The translations under genes were made by a program, and so were the position numbers. The notes beneath the pieces are model-generated. The model saw only the letters and a list, made by a program, of their open reading frames with translations. It was not told where the DNA came from and did no database searches. Shown piece after piece: positions 8,075 to 18,785 of a stretch of 64,000 nt of DNA; positions within the stretch are counted from its first letter, which is position 1, and the number at the start of each line of letters is the position of its first letter. This DNA comes from Nyssa sinensis (taxonomy: Eukaryota; Streptophyta; Magnoliopsida; Cornales; Nyssaceae): positions 9,024,040 through 9,088,039 of the forward strand of contig CM018048.1 of assembly GCA_008638375.1 (NCBI GenBank), given 5' to 3'.

Positions 8075-10047
8075 TCAGGATTTCCCAGAGGGGCCTGCGT
8101 CCTCTTCCAAATTAAGGGCACGAGCCCCAGCAGTCTTATCCGGATCAGGACGAGATGAGGCAGGTTCAGGAGGAACGATTGATGACACATCAAAGTCCGG
8201 GAACTGAAGTTGAAATCTAGTTCGGAAATTCTCAAAGCCGAGCAGGATCAGGTCATCACCCATCTGATCAACTTTGTCTTTTAATTCCATCTCAGCCTCA
8301 GCTTTGGCTCGACCAACTGCCTCTTGAACCTTCTGATCGATGGAACTACGGAGACCAACCAGCTCCGCCTCAAGCCTCTCAATCGTCTGAGTAAATATAT
8401 CCCTCTCAGACTCTGCTACCTTAAGGCTAGTGGTAGCTTCCTTCAGACCCTCTTCAGTGGACTGAATTTTGGAACGGGCCATTCCGAGCTCCAGTCTCAC
8501 CTCATTCACCTCGGTCCTCAGCTTCTCGGCCTCCTCAAGGCCCATGGGGGTCACCATCAGAGCAGCTAAACTATGCATGCTCTGTACAAAGCAAGACAGA
8601 TAAAATAGAGTAAAACAAATGAGCAAACAAGAAGAAAAGCTTCAGAAGTTACCTTCATCTGGAGAGTCATCATCTCAGTCATCAATTTGGAGGGATCATC
8701 CCCTCTGTACCGGTGTGGGCCCTGAGCCCATATCTGATCAAAAGCCTTCTTGGCAATCTGATAATCCGGCTCAACAAATGGCTCGGAAGGTACGGCAGGT
8801 GCTTTCCCCTTCCTAGACCTCTTGCTCGGACCGGAAGGAGCAGGAGGAACGGCCGATACGGGGATGGCAGGCTCGGCTTCCTCAGCCTCGGCAAGGGAGG
8901 GCTCAGGGGAACCAGAAACCAATCTCCTCCTCTTCACTTCTAGAGGAACATCAAGCTCAGCTCGGGAGGAAGCCTCCCCCACCACTTGAGGCTTCGGCAC
9001 TTCCCACCTCGAGGCTAGCCTCTTCTTAAACTCTGCACTACAGGCGGCCATCACGTGGTCCGGAGTGACGATAACAGTATGAGCCCGGTTAGAAGTTGAA
9101 AGCAACGCCCGGTACTGATCCTGCAGAGCCTTAGTAAACTTGGGCTTCTTACGAGCACTCTTGACTGCGCAAAAGAAATGAAAAATACCAAATTTGTCAG
9201 TTCTGAGGATATAAGCACAGCTAAAGCAAAACCCAAGGGAATAAGTCTCACCCCTATGGCCCGTAACACAAGGAAACGATGAGGTCTCTCCGGCCTGGAA
9301 GTCCTTATGCTCCCATCCTCCTCCAACGAAGAAGTACCACTTCTTCCACGTCTTGTTGGAAGTAGGGACGGAGGACAGGGGTCGGAACCCCTTCTCGAAG
9401 GACATATAGTAAAGGCCTTCTGCCTGCTTAAACTTCAGATCCATATTGCTACGGATCAAGTCCAGAGACACGTCCACTTTATTCAGGTGTCCCAACACCA
9501 TAAATCCTAGAAGATGCCGCCAGCTATTAAGATTTAGGTCAGTAGGGCAGAGCTTGAACCAACAAAAGAATTGCCTGACTAAATCCGGCAATGGAAGCCT
9601 TAAGCCCATCTCGAACCAGGCAATGTAAACACAAATCTCCCCGGCTTTAACATCTTGGGGACGGTCCATGGGTCCTGGAACTCTGCAAGTCACATTTGGG
9701 GGAAATTCAAATTTCACCCTCTATTCATCCAAGAGGCTTTGAGTAACGGCACTCTCACCCTCTTCTCTATGAGAAGACCTACCAGAGGTCTCCCCAGCCC
9801 TGTCTCGGGGCTCTTCGAAAGCATCAACTATTCTAACCCCTGGGCTAGAGGGAGGTTCAACAGGCCTCTCCTCAATAATCTCAGGAGCAGGGTTACCTAC
9901 ATCTCCTAAAACAGGCGGACCAGCCATCTCAGAATGGTCTCCTACTCCCTCATTCACGATTTGGGATTCCGAAGGAACAAACATTATTCTCGGACTCAAG
10001 AAGAAAGAAGCAAGAGAGGGGGAGAAATCAGTCGAACCTGTTTTCAC
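8075..10047 (-). CDS. Antisense gene B of Tat element 1: three-exon gene, plant transposon-protein-like
   Basis: Exon 1 is 10047-9252, intron 1 is 9251-9165 (87 bp, GTGAGA...GCGCAG), exon 2 is 9164-8653, intron 2 is 8652-8582 (71 bp, GTAACT...GTACAG) and exon 3 is 8581-8075. The joined frame is 1815 bases (605 codons including the stop) with one in-frame TAG at 9723-9721, probably a former TGG. Exon 1 encodes an acidic N terminus and a globular region (VYIAWFEMGLRLPLPDLVRQ) like the putative plant transposon/retrotransposon proteins often found antisense in Tat-lineage elements. Exon 2 is basic and proline-rich with a possible nuclear signal (KRSRKGK). Exon 3 is largely a coiled coil (about residues 450-560), with heptad-like Leu and Glu/Lys. 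A TATA-like TTTATAGATA lies upstream near 10160. The molecular role is unknown. The gene is absent from copy 2. Confidence 0.68.
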
Positions 10048-10398
10048 TTAAGGGATCTGTATTCTTCAAGGTCGCACGAACCAACAATGGCGAATGAAAT
10101 CTTCTAGCACAGTAAAAACGTCGAGGGAAAGGTCATTTCAAAAATCTCATTCCATATCTATAAACACGGTATCGGAAGGAACCCACCAAGCCCAAACGCC
10201 ATGACGGTTCAGAACAATGTTGATCTCGAGAAAATCTATTGTCCGACCAGTGTAATTATGACCCTGAAAAGACTTAATTTTCGACTACGCAATAAATGGC
10301 GCCCCAACAATTGTCTTGGAAGGCGAACAAGCGAGACAGATAATTCTCTTAGCCCTAGTTACTTACATCAAACTAGGACTTGGGGGGGGGGGAGTAAC

Positions 10399-10967
10399 TG
10401 ATATACCATAAAAAGACAGGCCAATCAACACTTGACACGTATGACCACAATCCGATTTATGTTCGGCCAGCATGATTCTCACTCAGCCGATGACTAAAAG
10501 CTCAAGCATCCAGATCATCACATAAGGTCGGAAGTGACCAAACAAATATATCCAGAACTGACCACAGGGTCCAGATCAGAGCTTCAGATCTCGTCACCGC
10601 CTTAGCGGATTCCGAGCAGAGAATAAGGAAGCAGTCTCCAATACGGAAACTACTGTTTATGATTATCTCCATCTACGACTCAATGCTCCACAAGGTAACT
10701 GCAATCTCCGATGATCATATCCCTATATTCATGGCGTCGAATCCTAATCAACTTAGGAAAGCTTCGGCCTATATATTAAACCCTAGAGGTACGCTTTTGT
10801 TTTTATGCTCATTCTTTGGCTTTCAATACAGTCTTTCAATTCCCTTACTTACTTAAGCATCGGAGCGGCTACCGCCGGAGCCAATCCGGTAGTCCTCTGA
10901 TCATCTTTCTGAGTGTTCTACAGGTCACGGAGCCCTCACGTGTTGCGAGTCAAAAAGTGCAGCATCA
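10399..10967 (+). mobile_element. 3' LTR of Tat element 1 (569 bp)
   Basis: It runs from TGATATACCA to AAAAAGTGCAGCATCA, the same termini as the LTRs of copy 2 (28991 and 38953). A polypurine tract with a run of ten or more G lies just upstream. It contains a TATA box (TATATATTAAA from about 10770) followed by CCCTAGAGGTA, conserved in all three Tat LTRs here, and the short inverted repeat TCCTAATCAACTTAGGA just upstream. The flank after the LTR is (TA)n, so the target duplication cannot be read. Confidence 0.94.
10769..10780 (+). promoter_or_regulatory. TATA box of the Tat LTR promoter
   Basis: CTATATATTAAACCC is conserved at the equivalent place in the LTRs of copy 2 (29377-29391 and 39339-39353). 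Transcription probably starts about 30 bases downstream, defining the start of R. Confidence 0.6.
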
Positions 10968-11068
10968 ATATATATATATATATATATATATACATACATA
11001 TATATTATATTTGTGCTTTGGACTTTGGAGGTTGTTGGAAGAGAGATTATATTCTATATGATCATCAC

Positions 11069-11706
11069 CTGTAGTATGCATCCACCAAGACCCATTCCTT
11101 CGAAGAGTTGATGGAAGCAGAGAGGAGCTACAAGGGGTCTGATCGTGCATGGATTGTCTGATGCCCCCATTGATAGCCCAATCACCACTGAATGCACCAC
11201 GATGCCCAATTCTAATACCTGGCATGTATATATATTGACAATGTCAAGTTTCAAGTTATATTAGGCAAATTAATTCAGTTTCCATTCCATTTGCATGAAA
11301 ATGCCAAGGTTCATATATTAATTTATATGCTTAATATTCTTGGCCTTTAACTTCATGTATTAATTTAATCCACCTAAATAAGATTATTCGTATCTGCCTA
11401 CCTGGCTGCTATCACTATTTTAATTTTTGGAGTAGTTACTTAGGATAAGTTCAGTTAAGTAAATCACAAGGAAATCGCCTAGTTATATGTTTTTCCATAA
11501 CAGTTTTATGTCTATACTGATAAACATATACACGGTTTTATAAAAACTGATTTTTTTTTGGGTTGAATTTAACTTTAAAATTCAACTTAATTATAATTTA
11601 AACTCAATAGCTTTTTTTTTTTTTAAACACAAGAATTTAAACTCTATATTTATCCTAATTAATATTTAACTAAAACACGGATTTTGTTAACCGTGTATCA
11701 TCCAAA

Positions 11707-11749
<43 letters not shown>

Positions 11750-12699
11750 ATGTATTCGGCACATAGATTTTCTCAAGTTAGAATTTGAAGTGGAATTGGT
11801 TTATAAATCTGAGTGTCAATTTACACAAGGATTTCTCTTCTTTAATTTGTTGAGAAAACTCAATTCCATATAACATACATATATTCCTATAACATAGAAT
11901 CTATTTTATATGGCTTTAAATTGTGGGGAAAATATATAAGAATTTAATATTTTTATTTTAATAAATAATTGTCTTCTCTAATTACTCTTGTTTTATTTTT
12001 GTTTTGATTTTTATTAAAAAATTCTAACACTTTCCTCCAATGATGACAGGATCTTGCAAATAAATAATGAACCATCATTTGAATGACAATGTCAAAGTTC
12101 ATATTATACCTGAGCCACAACACGATGTCATAGTAATTGTGATTGTTTGTCATCAAGTTCTTCCATTCCACTTGCATGAAAATGTCCACTATTATTTTGT
12201 AATTCCACATGAGTGCCATCCTTGCTAGACTGGACCCCAACCTCAAAGCAATGCTTCTTATAGTAACTCAGAGCAAATGAATCCATCACTAGAGTCAAAA
12301 TGGCAGAAAGCATTGCAACGAATGTAGTGAATGGAAATTTCCTCCAAGGGTTCTCGGGCAAACAATCCGACGTCAGGCAATCGAATGAATCAGGCAGCAC
12401 GTGCATGTAACCAGTGGCAAGAATGACACCAGACGCGAATGATTTAACAAGAATGAATAAATCTCGATCGGTTTGAAAGCTGGCATGGCACGAGAAAATA
12501 GTGGTAGACAAACACCAATCATGCTTGTCACTAAAATAGAAGCGATTGCAATGATTTTAAGTTTTAGTTATCCGAGCTTGTCGTGACATTCATTAATGTC
12601 GGATTTGGAGCCACAATCAGGTGAAACACCGGAAGTTTGTGATGTGAAGGTGGTGAGGAGGGTGATAACGATTGAATGAAGTTTGATAGAGATGACCAT
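11069..12699 (-). pseudogene. ZIP-family metal transporter pseudogene, copy A (exons 1 and 2)
   Basis: Exon 1 is 12699-12110 and exon 2 is 11218-11069 (50 codons), with canonical GT/AG borders. ZIP proteins move Zn, Fe or Mn across membranes with eight TM helices. Exon 1 has a signal-like N terminus, the TM region ILVTSMIGVCLP and VKSFASGVILATGYMHVLPD; exon 2 has [12 protein letters not shown] and [11 protein letters not shown], the TM IV and V signatures with metal-binding His. Lesions: a TAA near 12565, a one-base deletion in TTTCAAACC near 12478 (shared with copy B), and CGA to TGA near 12125. Exon 3 (the last TM helices) is absent; the Tat LTR starts in the second intron. A 52-bp duplication lies just upstream of the ATG (12772-12875). 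Confidence 0.85.
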
Positions 12700-13285
12700 T
12701 CTTATGGTTTGCTTGTGAAGAGTTTTGGTTTTAGGTGAGTGAGTTTGGTGTGCAGATTTTATGAGGGTTCGGAGAATTGAAGACTTGCGGCTGGAGTGTG
12801 GCTGTTTGTGGCCCCTTTGACCAGAGAATTGAAGACTTGCGGCTGGAGTGTGGGTGTTTGTGGCCCACACTAATTGCGACTCTCACTTTCATAGTGCAGT
12901 GTCAACTAGACTTCACTTTTACTGAATCTGAGGATGAACTGGCTTATGACATGACATTTTATTTATTGGTTTTTTAGTATTTTATTCAAACCAGCAGCTT
13001 GATATGAATTATCAACATTCACACTGTTTTTTCTTCCAAAACAAGAATCCCCTTTTCTCTACAACTTTTAAATGATTGTTGGGAATTTTTTTTAATTAGA
13101 TTAGGTTAAAATTATTTTTATTAAATTATTTAATTTTAAAAAAATTAATTTTTCATAGATTTGACTTTATTCAAGTTTTAAATATTTATAAAATTAAATA
13201 TGAACTAATATACTATTAAAAGTTACTTATTAAATAAAAAAAAATTTAAAATCAGTTCATCTGTGTTCTATAGAACCAGTTAAAA
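11545..13285 (+). repeat. Segmental duplication A, left part (paralogue of 50448-55020)
   Basis: From about 11545, inside ZIP intron 1, through ZIP exon 1 to 13285 the sequence matches segment B closely, in the same orientation and with the same (TA)n tract. Segment B lacks the Tekay-like element at 13286 and segment A lacks the solo LTR found in B. The left duplication border lies in the ZIP intron, so exon 2 was not copied into B. Confidence 0.88.
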
Positions 13286-15676
13286 TGTAGAGATCCGAAA
13301 AATGAGGGTAAATTTTTCGTTTTTGAGTTAGAACACTTTGCATGCATAGTTTATTAATTTTGTCGGTTTTATCGGTAAAGTGTCTTTTTACACTGTTTTC
13401 TTCGAACGACCTATTTAGAGACATATTTAGAGTTTTTCATAGAAGAGTAAAGTGCTTATAATAATGTGAAGTATCTTCTGTATGAAAATTAGCCAAAACG
13501 GAAATGGTTTCCGAAATTGGACAAAAAGGGTATTCGGGTGACCCGGGTGGAACGGGTCTAAGAAGACCTCAAATGAAAATGTTTCCTTCTAATAATTTTC
13601 ATTTAAAATAATTTTATGAATATTGGATAAAACAGAATTTCAATTTGAGGTGTTTAGGAATGAGCTGTAGAGTAACGGGGTTCATGGCCTCATTAAGGGC
13701 AAAATGGTCATTGGCCTTGCCCCTTTGATTCCCCACTGTAAATACAGCTCATCTAGTTCATTCTTATCACTTAAGCAATCAGAATCTCTAGATATTTCGT
13801 CCGTATGGAGAGAGGGAGAGAAAAGCCCTAAAATCACACATTTTCAAGCTGCCGAAACACACATTTCAAGAGGGAATTTGGCCGAACTTCCTTCTGAGAA
13901 AGTGTTCAGCTCAACGAGTACTATATACTCACTGAACAGTTTTTCCATCCAGAAAGTATATCCTTCTCAGTTTAAGAAAAACTGATTTAGGTATGGTTTC
14001 TTGCTACTAGAAATAGATCTAGCTTTTCCTACCTTTCTATGTGTTATTTGAGCTGATTAGAGATGTATTTGTAGTTAGGAAGTTATTTAAGTGGTGTTAT
14101 TTTGAAGAACATAGAGTTATAAATTTTGAAATTTTTATTTCCTTTGATTTAATTGATGTTTTATCATTATGAAGAACATGTGGCTTGTCTATGTGTTAGA
14201 TTGCTATGTTTTGATGTGTATTTATGTTGAAAAATTACTTGATGTCATGAAGGAAATGTGATAGGTTGAGGTGGGGACGCTTTATGGAATTTTAGCAATT
14301 TATAAAAAGTTTAGCATAATCTTTGTGAATTGCTAGTATAATGGTTTTGTAGTTTGAATGTGCCTTGAGGTGTGTGGCCATAGTATATGCACATAAATGA
14401 TGTTTTGGAAGTGTAAAATTAAGCATTTTGTGGGGTGGAATACATGACTTGAAAAGGGGCACACCATGTGTTTGTTGAAATGTCACATTAAGTTTGCATG
14501 TTGAAATCATGGCATCTTGACATAAGATGATTCTTTGGAAACATGGTGTGGGTGGCACGTGGTGTTGGACATTATGAGGGTGCAGATCCTGTGGTGAAAA
14601 ACCCAAAATTTGGCCGTTGGTACTCCATTCCATCGGGGGCACACCGAAAAGGAGACATACGTGACGGTACTCATGCTAGTGGGGAAGGACCGTATCATGA
14701 GACATGGGTGTGGCATAAAGTTTGCATGTGTGTGTCATACATGATGCCTTGCATTGTATTGATCATTGGGAAGGGAAATGCATGGTTTATAAATGCACAC
14801 TTGCACACGCCACGTCCTAGATTTGTTTCTAGCATTAGCTTGTGATCATACCAGCAGTTAAGCTGATCCATTCGTGGGATACCATTTCAGATGAGACCCC
14901 GGAGACTTGAGACTTGTGCAAGTCTTGAAGGACGGGAGGATACGGACTTCTTTGGAGATTTGGCCCTTGGGACACTTTTTGGGATGTATGGGCATAAGCC
15001 CAATTGGTTGTATTTATTTTTGGACATGTACTTATTTTGTTTTATACTTGGAAGAAGATGTAAACTTTTGGCCTTGGGCCATTGTAAATTGCATGGGTTG
15101 AGACCCAAGTAAATGCTTGATATTTCATTTAAATGCATCTTAGATGAATGTATATGAATTGATGGAAGTTGTGGCCACTGAGTGAGGGTGGATGTTTATG
15201 AAATTTTACATATATATTTTGTGACTATTAGGTGAAGGAAATAACTTGGAAAAAAAACAAAGGAAACTATGCCCAAAATTTTGGAAAAAAATTAACAATT
15301 GATAAGTGTCTGAACCTCGGAATGGGTGAGAAAAGTATCAAAAATAGGGGTTAGGGAAAAAGTGGGCTGAAATGGTTAGGAAATGGCTTAAAAAGCTTAG
15401 GGAAAAATAGGTTAAAAAATGGGTGAAAAAGGGGTCTAAATGACTTGGGAAGAAATCCAGAAAAATGATAAATTTTGGGGCTAATTTGAGATTGTTTTCA
15501 AAGACCGTTTTCAAATGTAACTTAAATTAATTGGAACACATGTCGGGTTAAGAGGTTAGCCTTTATTTGAGGAAATAATGGGTGAACTTCACTTTAATTT
15601 CTTTAATTGTCCATTTATTTATTTCTTTTAATTTCTTTTCACTCACCCCGGGTTTGTGGAAATCCGGGGTGTGACA
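13286..15676 (+). mobile_element. 5' LTR of the Tekay-like element (2391 bp)
   Basis: TGTAGAGATCC to GTGACA. It contains a predicted intron 13991-14890 (TTTAG/GTATGG to TTTCAG/ATGA) and a block at 14555-14615 (GTGGTGAAAAACCCAAAAT) that recurs in three other LTRs in the window. A 93-codon frame inside it is repeated in the 3' LTR only because the LTRs are copies. Confidence 0.93.
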
Positions 15677-15679
15677 ACG

Positions 15680-15691
15680 TGGTATCAGAGC
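15680..15691 (+). other. Primer-binding site (initiator tRNA-Met type)
   Basis: TGGTATCAGAGC lies three bases after the 5' LTR, the standard primer site for chromovirus-type elements, where minus-strand cDNA synthesis starts. Confidence 0.9.
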
Positions 15692-17640
15692 CTAGGTTCG
15701 AATACCTAGGGACTGTGGGGTGTTGTTGAACACAATGGGACTATGATACATGAATTGAAATTAGTTCATACCTTGTGTAGTGTGTAACCTTTGACAGCTG
15801 GGTGTCATAGTTTTCGTTTGAGAATGCTTGACGATGGATAGGTGTTGTTGAACACCATGGGACCCTCGAAGAGGGCAATTGACTTAGTGTAAGCTGTCAG
15901 TGGTTTGTGATAAGACCGTGTGTGCTATGTGGTTATTTTTATTGGAAACATGACTTGTTGCGATCATGTGTTAGTTGATGATAGACTAGGATGCGTGATT
16001 AAGTAATTTGATGCAGTGTAGTGTATGATATGAATGGTATATAGATTGGTATGACCGTATATTTTATGGGATAAGCCGTATGCCTAGTTATTGGAGATAT
16101 AGGTTGTGCAAGTATTTATCCTTATATTAGATTGTATGCCTAGTTATTTATGAGGTAGGCGGTGGGCCTAGTTGTATACTTTATTGGCTGTGTTCTCATG
16201 TATATGTGTACGTTCTTAGGATGGATTGTGTATTTATATTACTTATATGGTTGGCCACGTGTTGGCTTTTGATTATGGCTTGTTGATTTTACACATATGT
16301 ATGCTAGGTTAGTAACCGATATTCATGGGTTATAGTACTATGACTACATTATCTATACAGACTGGATTGGTATCAGGTCTTGCGTTACAGTTGATGGATG
16401 GCGCCCCATCAGCCAGTAACAAAAGGAGCTGTGATCCATGAAGGGTTATCACTTAGCTATAAAAGTAAGGAATGATAAAAGAACTAAAAAAAAAAAAAAC
16501 CTTCAATGAACAAATGCCAATAAGGTAGAAACCTATAAATAAAACGACACATAAGGCCTTAAAATGCTAAAATAAGAATTTAGACTTGTGGGGATTTTTG
16601 TGTATGGACTGGATGGTGGATACTTAGAGTATTTGTGCCAAAAGTTTTAAAGATATCATTGTGTTAAACTCTTTTGTGGAGAGATGTATTATTTTTGGAT
16701 GGCATTCACTTAGGGTTGAGTATTGGTAGGCTAGTTGAACACTAGCATGACTGGAGAATGTGAATATTGCGTTGTTTAAATAGATTCCCTCCTTGCAAAA
16801 GACTGTGTTAGAACTTGGTGTTCACTGGTTAGTGTAAATAATGGAGGGAGATGGTTGACTTGAGTTGTATAAGTGTTGATTAAGCAAGTACGTCTATGAG
16901 ATGTGTTAGGTTCTCAGGCGATGGTTGATGGTCTTTTGTCTAAGGAAAAAAAAAATTGTGTAAACAGGAATAGTTTGAAAATAATATTGTTACGGATTAA
17001 TCCAGATTACGATGTAATTGGATTTTGATTTCATGCTTAGGATGAATATTGAATTAGAATACGGAGGTGAATCTGAAAGTAAGGGCTGTAATGATTTTTG
17101 TATTGAATTGGAATTAGTTATATTGTGGTAGCCTGTGGATGTAACCTAGAGATAAATGCTATTGTCTTACCTAGTTCTATAAAATGATCGATACTAGATG
17201 TGATAAGCAGAGTGGGGTGATTTAGTGAACTTATGAATGTAGACTCTGTGAAAATAATGAGTTGCATGAATGGGGCCAAATCGAGGTGTCAGTTAGGAAC
17301 CAAATTCTAGCTTAGTTTACAAGACTGATTCCAGAATTGTGATTGAATAAAAAGGTAATCATTGATTGTTGTTTTGGAGGAGATTGTATATCGGGTTAAG
17401 AGTTGGATGATACGAATTTCTTGAATATGAATTTTGTGTTTAAGATGCAATTGTGTGAATGTACTTGGAGTGAAAAATATTGAGGTTGAGGCACTAGAAC
17501 TTGAGAGCTTGCATTGTTGTACGAAAAAGTGAATGGTGGTTTTCACTTGTCATTTAGAAATACGTGGGTAAAGGTTATGAATGAGTCCGATTGGTTTGGA
17601 TAAAGTTATAAATAATTGTGTTGTCTAGATCTAGATAATA
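15692..17640 (+). other. Degenerate interior of the Tekay-like element, gag region
   Basis: By position this should hold leader and gag. I see no frame long enough or any gag motif that I can support. The sequence is T/G-rich, as if by repeated C-to-T change. Confidence 0.4.
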
Positions 17641-18785
17641 AATGTTGCACTTGGGAGATTTTACTTTATTCTGGAACTTGCGACGATTGCCTCGTTCTAC
17701 CATCGCAGGGTTCACTAGTTGGGGTAGTGAGATACTAACGAGGATCTGTAGAGATTACTGGATAGGGGTAGCTGATTGCATTCTTTCTTTTGAGTTTGTT
17801 ATACTTGGCATGTCTATTCTTGATATTATATTGGGGGTGGATCGGTTGTTGCTATTTGGGTAAGTATAGACTATTACAGGGGGAGAGTGACTGCATGTAC
17901 ACCTAAAGGAGATAGCTTGTAATTCACGGGGGATCGTGGAGATTTTTTTTTTAGTACCACCTTATATGACTCTAGGAGTTTGGGAAGTCAGAGTAAGTTG
18001 TTGGCTAGTTTGATAGCAAATAGGGATGGGACTATAGAGAGCGTGTTACCCCCAGTAGTGGACGAGTTTCTAGATGTTTTTTCGAATGACATGACTAGTT
18101 TGCCACCGAGGTGAGAGATAAAGTTTATGATGGAGCTTATCCCAGGCGTTATGCCTATTTTTTTTTCCACCTTACTATATGACTCTAGCTGAGGAAGCAG
18201 TTGACTAATTCACAGGGTAAGGGTTTTACTTGTCCTAGTATTTTGCTTTGAGATGCTTCGGCATTGTTCGTGAAGGAGGATGGGACATTACATCTGTGTA
18301 TGGATTATAGGAGATTGAGCTGGGTTGTTATTGAGGACAAGTGGCCGTTATCAAGGGTAGATGACTTGTTTGGCCAGCTTAGGAGTTCGAGATGTTTTTT
18401 GAGAGTCGATCTTAGACTGGGGTACCATTTAGTTGGAAGTATGGGAAGAAAGATGTGGCGAAGATAGCTTTTCACATTCATTGTGGGTATTATGAGTTGT
18501 AGTTATGCCATTCGATGTGACGAATGCCCGACGACATTTATGAACTTGATGTATCGAATCTTTAGTCATTATTTGGATCAGTTTGTTATGGTATTTGCCA
18601 ATGATATCTTGATTTATTCACCTTCTGAGGATGAGCAGGTCTTTCACGTACGGGTTGTGTTACAGATTTTGAGGCAGCACCGTTTATTTGCTAAGTTTTG
18701 GAAGTGTGAGTTTGGCTACAGGAGGTGCAGTTTCTAGGCCATGTTGTGTCGGATAGTGGAGTGTTCGTGGATCCTTTTAGGATGG
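17641..18785 (+). pseudogene. Decayed protease and reverse transcriptase of the Tekay-like element
   Basis: A protease remnant (17642-17860) ends with DIILGVDRLL, where a functional copy has the ILGMDWL motif. An RT remnant follows with FVKEDGTLHLCMDYRRLS (about 18267-18320), then VDDLFGQL, and in another frame TFMNLMYRIFSHYLDQFV and FANDILIYS. The catalytic YIDD/FIDD is FAND, and stops and frameshifts separate every piece. RNase H, integrase and chromodomain were not found downstream. Confidence 0.82.

Larger units (their letters stand above)
1..10967 (+). mobile_element. Tat-lineage Ty3/gypsy LTR retrotransposon, copy 1 (5' end outside window)
   Basis: The order gag, protease, RT, RNase H, a second RNase H, integrase, then a non-coding 3' region with antisense ORFs and an LTR is the Tat-lineage plan; the second RNase H (about 3655-4030) and antisense ORFs after pol are known hallmarks of that lineage. 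The window opens inside gag, so the 5' LTR and primer-binding site lie to the left. The 3' LTR is preceded by a G-rich polypurine tract at about 10376-10394. The copy is defective: a stop in gag, a stop and a frameshift between RT and RNase H, and an altered protease active site. It sits in the second intron of ZIP pseudogene copy A. Confidence 0.93.

Noticed and set aside
13704..13985. 93-codon ORF in the Tekay-like 5' LTR with a near-identical copy at 24027-24362
   Set aside because: LTR identity explains the conservation; no known domain. It ends just before the predicted splice donor, so it is more likely leader sequence.
14543..14845. 100-codon ORFs on both strands in the LTR, repeated near 24900
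   Set aside because: They lie inside the predicted LTR intron and overlap each other on opposite strands; the similarity between copies is LTR identity.
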